DNA of 64,000 nucleotides, taken from assembly GCA_001600635.1 (NCBI GenBank), contig BCKL01000005.1:809350-873349 (forward strand), in the 5' to 3' direction. The DNA is from Leucosporidium creatinivorum. Taxonomy: Eukaryota > Basidiomycota > Microbotryomycetes > Leucosporidiales > Leucosporidiaceae. Shown in pieces: positions 47,029 through 56,230 of this stretch. The position numbers were made by a program, and so were the translations under genes. Each line of letters begins with the position of its first letter. Positions within the stretch are counted from its first letter, which is position 1. The notes beneath the pieces were generated by a model, which did no database searches, was not told where the DNA came from, and saw only the letters and a program-made list of their open reading frames with translations.

Positions 47029-47173
47029 CTACTTCTTGGATCCTCCACAGCAGCCTCCGGAGGTGGTGCAGGTGCAGTTCGCTGTTCAGAGCGTCAGGGA
47101 GAGGAAAGGTCAGGTTCGGAGGAGGGCTCGGAGGAAGGGAAGCAGGTCAAAACTCACCGCAGTTGCAAGCCAT
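47029..47173 (-). CDS. Metallothionein, 22 residues
   Basis: Two exons, 47173-47158 (ATG GCT TGC AAC TGC G) and 47081-47029, joined by a 76-nt intron with GTGAGT donor, a CCTGACC branch-like site and AACAG acceptor. The product has 22 residues, six of them Cys at positions 3, 5, 8, 10, 16 and 17, with Asn, Thr, Gly and Ala between them and a Ser-Lys-Lys end. No aromatic residue is present. The pattern C-x-C-x2-C-x-C-x5-C-C is that of short fungal copper metallothioneins such as the 25-residue Neurospora protein, which has seven Cys. It would bind Cu(I) in the cytosol. The gene has a TATA-like element about 80 bp upstream. Both splice sites and the frame fit exactly, which makes chance unlikely. 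Confidence 0.82.
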
Positions 47174-47237
47174 GTTGATGATGAGGTGTTGAGTAAGCTT
47201 TGAGGAGGGTGAGCTGAGTGAAAGAGCCAGAAGACAA

Positions 47238-47257
47238 CCCTCCGAGCGCCCTTTATC
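47238..47257 (-). promoter_or_regulatory. TATA-like core promoter of the metallothionein gene
   Basis: On the minus strand the sequence reads GATAAAGGGCGCTCGGAGGG, about 65-85 bp before the ATG. The 17-mer AAAGGGCGCTCGGAGGG is identical to one at 51915-51931 upstream of the 52101 gene. Confidence 0.6.
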
Positions 47258-47350
47258 CTCTCCCTCGCCGCCTTCGGAGCTCTTCGCCTCTCTCGGCGCA
47301 TGTAGGGCTCATCACACACCCCGAGTCACGTTGGCCAAACTCGCGCAACA

Positions 47351-49925
47351 CTACACCGCTTCCTCCCTCTCCTTATTCCCCTGCTCCTCCCTCGCATCTT
47401 TCGTAGCATACTGGTGAGGCGCAATCCACGAGGGGATCTCCATTGGTCGACAGAGCAGCGAGACGACGTTGGCGAAGGGGGATTGGAGCGAGTAGAGGTT
47501 GCCCATCGCTTTCCCGTTGGCTGGGTTGATGGCGCCGGACCGGTCCCCCTTCGGTCGAAGCTGTGAACGCCGAGCGAGAGCGAGGGGATGAGCGTCGGTG
47601 CAGGGACTCAGTCGAGTGAACACATACCATCTCAATAGTCGTCCTGTTGCTCCACAGCAGCCTCATATGGTAGCTCATCAGCCCAGCGATGGGGCAGAGA
47701 AGGGCAAAGCTGAGCACCGCGACGACGAAGCTGCCAGCGACATCCCATCGACTAGCCCACGCCTCACCATTCTGTGCGAGAGCGTGCCGCCGAGCAATGT
47801 GCCAGGCCGAGAAGGAGAGGGCGTAGATGGCGCAAAGGATGGAGGAGACGAGGAAGGCGATGAACGAGGTGTAGTTGCGGCGGCCGATGCACTGTTGGAG
47901 AGGCGGGGAAGGTCAGCTAGAGTCAGAGAAGCGACAGAAGAAGGGCTTGCGTTGTTGAGGAAGGTGCACTATGAAGAGGATCGCGACAGCAGAGGGTGAG
48001 CGATCTCGGTCGACCCTACGGGCTGGAGGAGGAGAGGGGAAGACGTACGTGGTGGTCTGTGTGGTCGACGCAATTGTCACACAGCCTGCAATGACTCGTC
48101 CTCGGCGGCCTGTAGGTCTCGCACGTCTCGCACCCTGTCGAAACCAAGAGTCAGCTTTCCTTCCTCGCCGCTCCTCCTCCTACAATAGACTCACACTTGC
48201 TAGCCACGACACCCTCCCCGATCCTCATGTACCTCGGCTCGGCCCTCCACCCTCCATTGCCCTCTCCGTGCAGATCGTCAACCCATTTCCGCTCGGGGGT
48301 GAGGTCGAGGTTGCGAGGCACGATACCGGGATCGCGCCAGGCGGTCTTGCACTGGATGTGTCGCGGAGAGAGAGGAGAAAGAGGAATGGGCGAAGGAAAG
48401 AATGTGAGGAAGCAGGCGAAGACGAGATGGACGTCAGCGCAGCTCGAAGGAGGGGGAGAGAGCAACGCCGAGTCCAAGAACTCACCATGTTGGTCCACAT
48501 GATCGCGCACATGTACAGGAAGACAAAGATCGACGCTTTGCCTCCTCCGCCGAGATGGGACCAGAGGAAGGGACCGCTGAAAGCGAAGAAGAGGACGGGA
48601 AGGAGAATGGCGAGTGCGAGCGAGATGAGGAAGGGCGTAGGGTTGTCGCGGGAGGAGAGGGCTCGGCCTTGGAGGAAGAAGCGGTTGGATCCGGGGTGGA
48701 GTTGGTAATTGCGGACCTTGCGGCCGGTGGCGTCGACGAGGGGAAGGAGAGCGACGGCCGTGTGCTGCTTCGTGGGTTGTTGAGGTGCAGGTCGGGCGGC
48801 GGCTGCAGTGGGCGAGGTGGTGGACTTGGGTTCCCGCTCATACTCGCCGCTCGTCTCAACGTCCATGAGCTGGACTCCTCCCCCTGTCCTCCTCGTCGCC
48901 GCTCCTCCCGCTGCGTGACCTCCATGGCTGGATCCTCCCCAACTCCCCTGCTCATCTCGAGGGCTCGCTCTTGGACTACCGCTCAAGCTTGCCCTCGCCC
49001 TCGCGATCGCTCCTTCCTTGTTGCCCGAGCCGTTGCCCTCGGGGTACTCGGCGACTCTTGGCGAAGCTCCTCCCTGTTGATGTCGTGGGGTCGTCTCGCC
49101 GTAGATGAGCTGGTCGCGCGAAGCTTGAGGAGGAGCATGACCGGCGGAGGAGGTCGAGTCGATGGGAGTGTGTCCGTGGCCGAGGGAGGAGGAAGAGGCG
49201 CCTCGGTCGTCGTGGTCGAACGAGGAGCGGCCGATGGATCCTGCTGCTCCTGCTGCGACCCCGCCGAGCTGCTCGAAGGAGGACCGAGAACCTCCCCATC
49301 CGCCTGCGCCTGCACCACCTAGCGGCGTAGACCTGTCCTGGCTTCCGCTTCGACTGACCCTTGCCAACCTGGCAGCGCTCAGTCCTCCCGAAGCGCCGAG
49401 CTGCGAATCGACCTCATCATCCGACGCCTCAGCAGCAGCGTGCGAGTATCTCCTTCCATTGCCGCTTGCAAGGTTTGCGTTGGCGTTAGTGCTGGGGATG
49501 GGAGAAGCCTGGCCGGTTGAAGATGCTTGGGTGAGACTGGGGCTGTCTCCGATGGCGGAAGTTACTCGAGTGATGAGGGGGCCATTGCCTCGTCGTTGTG
49601 AAGTGCTATTAGTGAGGGTAGAGAGGTCGGATGTAGCTCGTTTTGGGTTGAAAAAGGAAGCGGAAGGCAAGATGTTTGACGAGTGGGATCTGGGCGAGGT
49701 AGGAGATGCTGGTGTTGAGGCTGTAGTTGGCGGTGAGCTTGGCCTATTGAACCGTTCAATGGAAGGCTTTGATTTGAGGCCGTAAAAGTCGATAGTGTTG
49801 TCCAACGAGCTGTGAGAGGAAGCTGAGCCTGTGCGCTGCCGTTGTCGTTCAACGATTTCCACCTTGGTAGTCGAAGAAGAGGTGGAAGCAGTGGTAGGGG
49901 TGCTGCTATCCCCTGTAGACGACAT
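47351..49925 (-). CDS. ERF2: DHHC-type protein S-palmitoyltransferase (Erf2-like)
   Basis: ER/Golgi membrane enzyme that palmitoylates cysteines of Ras and other proteins. Starts ATG at 49925 ([18 protein letters not shown]), ends TAG at 47351-47353. The first about 370 residues are disordered and Ser-rich; then [16 protein letters not shown], two membrane spans ([20 protein letters not shown] and [11 protein letters not shown]), an [11 protein letters not shown] loop, and the Cys-rich domain [20 protein letters not shown] followed by DHTDHHCTFLNNCIGRRNY with the catalytic DHHC. Two further spans follow ([39 protein letters not shown]). The tail contains [13 protein letters not shown], typical of Erf2. 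The intron at 47950-47892 splits the Asn-Cys of LNNCIG and has a GC donor (GCAAGC). The long N-terminal extension is unusual compared with yeast Erf2. Confidence 0.92.
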
Positions 49926-50094
49926 CTTGCTGCAGCCGATGCGAGTGGTTCAAGAAGTACAAGAGCAGAGCTGGCTGCTCCCTTTCAAAGTCGGCCCGAG
50001 CTCCAAGGCCTAAGGACTGGGTCGCGCCCCCCACCTCGCTTCTTCTTCCGCTCTCGCTCTTCTTGATTGCTCGACTTCTGCACCGTTTCACGGG
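49926..50094. promoter_or_regulatory. Divergent promoter region ERF2/DUF3237 gene
   Basis: The 169 bp separate two divergent start codons. The plus-strand start is preceded by CT-rich sequence (TTCTTCTTCCGCTCTCGCTC). No TATA box is evident. Confidence 0.45.
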
Positions 50095-50970
50095 ATGGCA
50101 TCTTCGCTACACACTGCAGGCGCTTCCGCTTCCACTCCAGCAGAGTACAAGGAGGCATTCGACCTACCCATCCCGACACCTTCGCTTCAACACTCGTTCC
50201 GGCTCGCTTGCGATCTCGAGCCTGTTAGGGCGCTGGGGGAGGGACTTCACGCAGATGGAGGACAGTAAGCTCATCTCAACTGCTTCCATCACCCTGTAGC
50301 TCTGCTTGCTGCTCTCCCCCACCTCTGGCTAGAGGGGCAGCTCGTGCACCTCGCTCACTCTCCCTCCTCCGTCGCTCGCTCGCCCTTAGCTATATAGATC
50401 ACCTACTGACATCTGTTCATCCTTCCTGCAGGTTCAAGTAAGGATGTCTCGTCCCGTCATAGCCGAGCTCGGCGGCAAGCGCCTGAAGTGATCGGCCGAG
50501 GGCAATGGCTGACCCTTTCCTCCCTCTGCAGCTGGATCAACTTCACCGGGGGACACATCAGCGGATCCTTTGGCACTGGTGTCATCCTTCCCGGCGGCCA
50601 AGACTCGCAACACGTCCTCTCCCCTTCCCACCCGACCGCCCCATTTTCGGCCCAACTCTCCACCCGATACCTCATTCGCATCGACTCTGGTCCTCACCAC
50701 CACCTCGCTGGATCACAGCCGACCTACGTCCAAATCTCCACCCGAGGATGGCGCACCGGTCCACCCGAAGTAATGGCTCGACTGGCGGCTGCAGCGAGGG
50801 TCGGCTTCGAAGGGAAGGTGCCCGAGCCGAGCGAGTACAAGTTCCGGCTGTGCGTCGAGATGGAGACGGATAGTAGGGGTCCTTTGGCATTCTTGAACAC
50901 GAGCATGTGGGTTGGTAGTGGGGTGAGGAAGGGCAGACAGGTCATCTACGACGCTTGGGAGATTGTCTAG
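50095..50970 (+). CDS. DUF3237-family protein with a 6-nt microexon
   Basis: Exons 50095-50264, 50432-50437 and 50532-50970 join in frame (204 residues). The middle exon is only GTTCAA, flanked by CCTGCAG and GTAAGG; including it restores the reading GGQFNWINFTGGHISGSFG. The body matches the small beta-barrel DUF3237 fold: RLACDLEPVRALGEG, FTGGHISGSFGTGVILPGGQ, STRYLIRIDSG, YVQISTRGWR, YKFRLCVEMETD and LAFLNTSMWVGSGVRKGRQV, ending YDAWEIV. The molecular function of the family is unknown. No targeting signal is seen. The small size and single domain are normal for the family. Confidence 0.85.
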
Positions 50971-52100
50971 GGCCGTTGCTCGTAGAGGGAGATCGAGATG
51001 GACTGGAGTACAAGCATCTACAGCCAGCTACCGCTCAAAAGACACACGAGAGCATCGCACGAGATATCTGAGCTGCTCTGCAAGCAAGTCACGACACCGC
51101 GATGCAGGCTCCCGGCAATGCAAGCGGGGTTCAGTGCCAGCGCCGAGCTGCTGTCGCGGCAAAGCTGGCAATTCAAGCGTGAATCCGAGCCCTAATGAGT
51201 GCAATCTGTACTCAAAACGACCCTGAGTGCTCTCTAATTATTCTGCCTATGTCCCAAAGGAGATGGAGCTGCTTCTACGCCTCATCAACCGACTGGTTCG
51301 GAGTGAGTCTTTCCGCCGAAGCGCCGAACAACGCTCCTCTGCTTCTCGTAAGCCCGATGTGAGGTGCCAGTACCGTCTGGTACGTGACCGTATACCCTGT
51401 ATCAGCATCTGCACTCCAGCATGGCTCCAAGCCGACTTCCAGCGCCGAACGCCGAGAGCTCGCTCGAGCGCCGAGTGCTACTGTGGCCTCTGCACGAGCA
51501 GGAGCAGTAGCTGAGTGGACGTGACTGCCCGGCTATGCTCACGCAAACATCTCGAGAGCCGTGCAACATTGCAGAAACCGCTGAAACGGCTGCGAAAGGA
51601 GCTCGTGAGCGCCGAAAGAGCAGGGAGGGCTGCACAGAAAGCGCCGAGGCCTCTCGTGGTCTGAGTCCCACCCTCGAATCTCCCAGTGCACCCTCCTGTA
51701 CGTGAATCGAAGTGATAGAGGCTAGTCGAGGAGGTGTGAAGGCGGCGCGAAGCCCCTCGAGCTGCTCGCCCGACTGAGCAACTCTGCTCCTCGGTCGAGC
51801 GGTAGAAGACATGTACCGGCATGTAGTGAGCCCCTGGATGGCCTCCCGCTTAGGCAACAGACCTAGGTGCAGGTTAGATTGCGACCAGCCACCTCTCGGC
51901 GCGCAAGGAATTTAAAAGGGCGCTCGGAGGGCGCTTCCTCTCTTTCCTTCCTGAACTTCACTGCTCCTCTTGATCTCTTCGCTTTACTGCTCTCGAGTCA
52001 CCAGTACTACCTCCCTACACACACACTTCTCCACTATCACCCTACACCCACCTCTCCCTCCTCTCACCGCTCTCACCGCTCCAACTCTCCGCTTTCGACC
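50971..52100. other. Long spacer rich in GCGCCGA motifs
   Basis: 1.1 kb without a supported gene. Open frames present have no domain or splice support. The motif GCGCCGA occurs repeatedly, at about 51142, 51317, 51442, 51470, 51609 and 51635, with further CGCCGA copies. The last 200 bp are the promoter and CT-rich leader of the gene starting at 52101. Confidence 0.55.
51911..51931 (+). promoter_or_regulatory. TATA-like core promoter of the 52101 gene
   Basis: TTTAAAAGGGCGCTCGGAGG lies 170-190 bp upstream of the ATG and is followed by a CT-rich stretch. Its 17-mer AAAGGGCGCTCGGAGGG is identical to the metallothionein promoter element at 47238-47254 (minus strand). Confidence 0.6.
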
Positions 52101-53126
52101 ATGAGCTCCGCTCCCGTCCAGCGTTTCGCTTCGCCCTTGCAGCGCCTGTACCGCAAGCTCACTCGCAAGAGCAAGACGACCATTAGCACTACCTACACGA
52201 CTGCCTCGCCAGTCCTCAGCTCGCCTCAGCCAGCTCTCAAGGTGCGTTCCGAGCATTTCGCCCTGTCTCAGCCCACACATTCCCTACTTTCGCGCGCCGG
52301 TGGCTGACCAGAATTCTCTCGCACTCACTTTGTACAGGCCATCAAGCCTGAGCCCATCTTCTTCATTGACTGCAAGACCCCTCTCCCCTCGATCGACTCG
52401 CTCCTCGCCCTCCTCGAGCCCGCCGAGCAGCAGGCGCCCCTCTCCCCCAGCGCCGTCGACTCGCCCGTCCTCATTGCCTCGCCTTTGGTCGACCAGTCCG
52501 GACCCAACGAGATCCTCTCGACTACCAGCACCACCGCCGAGGAGCAGGAAGCCGCCGAGTCGGTCATCGAGGTGCAGAAGGAGGAGGAGGAGAGTTGCAG
52601 CGCCGAGGAGGAGGGGTCGGAGGCGCTGTTTGGCTCGTCGGAGGAGGACAGCTCGGACGCCTCGAGTGTCATCACTATCACCACCGCCACCACTCCCTCT
52701 GCACCACCCTCCCCTCGCTTCAACCCCTCGTTCGAGCTCTCGACCGCCCGCGCCGAGCTGGAGTCGTCGGCCCTCTTCACCTCCAACCTCCACTCCAGCA
52801 TCTCCACCTCTTCCACCTCGCACGACATCCCAGCCTGGATCTCCCTCACTACCAAGTCGCTCCGCTTCAATCCCTCCTTCGAACGCTCTCCCTCGCCTTC
52901 CTCCTGCGCCGAGCTCCTTTTCCCGCTCTCATCCTCTCCCTCCACCGGCTCGGATGCCTCGCTGCCTCGCTCCATCTCCGAGTCGGCCTCCAGTACCACT
53001 ACCAACCACGATGAGATCGTCACCGCCTTCCTCTCGCCCACTCCCATCACCTCGGAGCGCTTCCCCTCCTTCATCTCCCGGGACAGCCCTTCTCCTCGTC
53101 GTCGTCGTCTCGTTCAGCGCGCTTAG
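52101..53126 (+). CDS. Ser/Glu-rich disordered protein, unknown function
   Basis: Exons 52101-52241 and 52338-53126 join in frame (309 residues). The start follows CT-rich leader and GACCATGAGC. The N-terminus is basic (FASPLQRLYRKLTRKSKTT), then IKPEPIFFIDCKTPLPSID and an acidic Glu/Ser region. The motif PRFNPSFELS recurs as LRFNPSFERS about 45 residues later, suggesting a repeated short linear motif. A basic end PSPRRRRLVQRA closes the protein. No known domain or signal peptide. Codon use is strongly biased to C-ending codons, as in highly expressed genes of this window, and the promoter has a clear TATA-like box, so strong or inducible expression is plausible. Confidence 0.72.
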
Positions 53127-53735
53127 GATCGCAGTAGAGAAGGCTCCGGTCTATAAGGAGGGATTAGGAGGGTGGTCGACGCGAGGGGTGGAGTGAGCCT
53201 GATGCAGAGCGAGCAGGGAGGAGGGGAGGGACACTCGGAGCTTAGTTTAGCGGTCAATCAGTGGTCTTAGCGTATCAGTACTAATAGCAGTAGCATGTCG
53301 TATCATTATAATCCCATCGCCTCGCTTCCTACATTCGCTTGAGAGGTCTCCGAGAGCGAGAGAAGCGAAAGCAACTCCCCCGACACTTCGCCGAGCCTGC
53401 TGTGTACGTGACTGAGCAGTCTACAAAGTCATCTAGAGCAGTGAGCGACACCAACAATGGTCAAAGATGAGATACCAGATCGAGATAGTCACCGAGAGAG
53501 ACCAATACTCTGGGGCTCGACCGAGCTTGGCGATTTGGGCCGACTTTCGCAATTCACCTCTCGCTTCGCGAGGGTCGCCATTCTCGTGTCTCGTTGCACG
53601 ATCGCGAGAATTGTCATGTTGCATGGTCTCCAGCACTCTCAAAGCGGCCATGCAATCGAGCGAACTCTAGCAAAGCAAATAGCGAGGGTGAAGAGCAAAG
53701 GGGGTGAGATGAGCCTCTACACCAGCTGCGACAGT
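53127..53735. other. Convergent spacer
   Basis: 609 bp between the 3' ends of a plus-strand and a minus-strand gene. It is AT-richer near 53260-53320 (AGTACTAATAGCAGTAGCAT), consistent with 3' UTR and polyadenylation signals. No gene is supported. Confidence 0.5.
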
Positions 53736-55754
53736 TCAGTGACCAGCACCGAGCCGCCACTTTCCTACACCACCAGTCGAGCGCCTCTTTTTGTAGCTGT
53801 ACGAGCCTCCAGACGACTTGTAGCCGTGCTCGGCGGATGTGGGCGCGGTCTCCGTGGGGTAGGTGTAGGCATTATAGCCGTAGCCGGTCGAGGTAGCTTG
53901 ATACGAGGAGTCGGTCTTAAGGAGGTAAGAGCAGAGGGCGTGGCAGTCGACCGAGGCGGTGGAGACGGAGCTGTTTGAGCGAGATGGGAGGGAGTGGAAG
54001 TAAAGGAGGTCAGGAGAGCTCGTAGCGGAGCCGAAGGCGACTACTCTACTCACGTTTCGGTAGCAGTCGAGGTGTAGGTGTGATGCTCGGTCAGCCTGCG
54101 AAACGAGGAGGTCAGCTTTCCCATCTCGTCGAGGTCGCGCCGAGCGCCGAAGTCCTTACGTCGCCGTGTCGGTCACCGCCTCGGTCTTCAGGAAGCTGCA
54201 CGGCGAGCGAGGTCAGCGAGATCAGCTGATTGAAGAGTCGAAGAGCTCACGTCTCGTGCAGAGTGGTCGGCTTGACGTAGACCGAGCTGCGAAAGGGGCG
54301 GGGGATGGACTAGCTTCGACCTCGACGACGCCGCGAGAGATGAGCATACGTCTCGGTCGCGGTAGCAATGCTTGTCAAAACGCTCCTGTAGACAGATCCG
54401 AGTCAGCGATGAGGCAGGAGGTCAGCGAGCGACAGTTGCGCGCACTCGGAGATCAAGGTCGTGGGCTTAAGCTTGACCTCGCTGCGCGAGGAGATGAAGT
54501 TCAGTCGCGCGCTCACAGTATCGAGTGACGCCCCCGAAGACGTACGTGGCGGTCTCGGTGATGTGGCTGAGCTCGACAGACCTGCAGGAGTGCGGCGGGA
54601 GGTAAGCAGCGGCGCCGAGATGAGAAAGGCTGTCTCCACTCACGTCTCAACAAGCGTGGTAGGCTTCAGCTCAATCGAAGTCTCTGTCTGCTTGTACACG
54701 ACGGTGGTGGGCTGCGTGTAGGTCGCCGTGACCGTCTCGAGCAGCGTAGTCGGCTCGACGAGGGTCTTGAGCTTGGTGTAGACGACGGTGGTAGGGACGG
54801 TCTCCGTGTAGACCAGGGTCTCGGTCTGAGAAAGGAGGGGTCACAAGTCAGGGATCCGCTAGCGAGACGGAGCGCCGGGACTTACGACGTGAGAGAGCTC
54901 GGTGGCGCTGAGGGCGAAGAGAAGTCGAGAGCAGGTCAGCTTCTGCACCCCACTGCGCGTACGGAGAGCGAAAAGGGGGGATTGACTTACGTAGAGATGT
55001 ACTGCACGGTCTTGGTGTACCTGAGAGGAGAGGAGAGGGCGTTGGCTACGGCTCGGCGATTGAAGCAACTTCTCGGCGACTCACACTTGGTGCTCGGTCA
55101 CCGTCGTCGGCCAAATCTTGGTCTCGTGGACGGTCTCGGTCATAGTCTCGACCATTTGCTCCGTCTCGGTCATGATCTCGTGCAGCGTCTTGACCTGCGC
55201 CCCGAATTAGCTCCGGCGCTTCGAGCTCATCGGTCGAAAAACGCTCAACTCACCTCATGGTCCGTCTCGGTGACCGTCTCGGTGTACTGGTAGCCTCCAT
55301 AGCCGTAGCCTCCCCACTCCGGCGTCGTCTGGTAGCAATGCTGGCCGTAGCAGCCGTGCGCCGAGCTCGTCTACTGGTAGCCGTATCCTCCGCCCCCTCC
55401 TCCGCCGTAGCCCTCGTAGCCCTGTCCGTAGCCTACAGAGCTATCCTGCACAGGCGCCGAGGAAGCATCAGCACAGCCTCCCTCGCTGCACTTCCAGCTC
55501 GACTTGGTCTCGAGAGGTGCAGAGGCCGAAGGAGCGAGAGTCGGCGCTGCCGTGGTCGAGATGGCGACCCAGTGTGCTCCTACTCCACCACTAGAGTCGA
55601 TCGAGGGAGCGGCCGACTCGGCTGCAGCTGCAGAGCTAGGGGAGGGAGTCGCGAGCGACGATGAGGCGGAGCTGGTTTGGTTGCTCGGCGCTGGCTGAGC
55701 GAGAGTCGAGGAAGCGAGAAGGGAGAGAGTGATAAGGAGAGTAGTGGGAAGCAT
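53736..55754 (-). CDS. Predicted secreted cell-wall-type protein with Thr/Val repeats and many small exons
   Basis: Starts ATG at 55754 with a signal peptide (MLPTTLLITLSLLASSTLAQ), then Ser/Ala-rich sequence, a Cys pair in SSWKCSEGGCADAS and a Gly/Tyr-rich stretch ending GYGYQ before an in-frame TAG at 55371-55373. The same frame continues with TSSAHGCYGQHCYQTTPEWG and Gly/Tyr repeats, so the TAG is probably removed as part of a 66-nt intron (GTAGGC...CAGTAG). Downstream are repeats rich in T, V and E: TVTETDHE, YTETVPTTVVYTKLKT, TYTQPTTVVYKQTET, SIELKPTTLVET, EVKLKPTTLISE, SVYVKPTTLHET, spread over about a dozen tiny exons. The C-terminus has VDCHALCSYLLKTDSSYQ and a basic SYSYKKRRS. Adhesin-like; no GPI signal is evident. 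Exon borders in the middle are approximate. Confidence 0.65.
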
Positions 55755-56230
55755 GTTTGATGAAGCGAGAAGTCGTCCAGCGAGTGTGAGTAGAGAGGGA
55801 GAAGCGTCCAGATGCGCTTGAAAGCTGTATGGGTGCAGCGGAAGGCGACAGTGGTCAGCTGTAGCGCTCTGGAGTGCTCTCTGACAGCTTCCGACTCACG
55901 CCGAGGTCCAGCGGCGATTGAGAAGTGAATGGGAGGAAGGAAAGAAGTGGTTCGAGCTGTCGAGAGAGAAGGCGAGTCAGCTCGGACCACTTTCTGTAGC
56001 GAAGTCGGGGCTCGGCTTACTGGAGCAACTTCAGCTGCACTCTTACAAATGCAAGGAAAAAATCAAGCAGCTTGGAGATCGACTTCGCCTCTCCCCTCTC
56101 GAACCCCTCGAACCACCCTCGTCAAGGAGAACGGCAAAGCTCGATTCAAATCAGGCAAGGGTCCGCGAATTAGAGGGCAAAGAAGGGGGGTAGATACAAA
56201 CACACAATCATGAGGAACCAGCAGAAGCAA
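55755..56230. other. Spacer between two minus-strand genes
   Basis: 476 bp with the promoter/leader of the repeat-protein gene, including a likely 5' UTR intron (CTCAC near 55896, branch GGTCAGC near 55853), and the 3' UTR of the acyl-CoA synthetase gene. No gene is supported. Confidence 0.45.

Noticed and set aside
51227-51857. Open frames on both strands in the 51-52 kb spacer
   Set aside because: No recognisable domain, no consistent intron phase, and Arg/Ser-rich chance composition.
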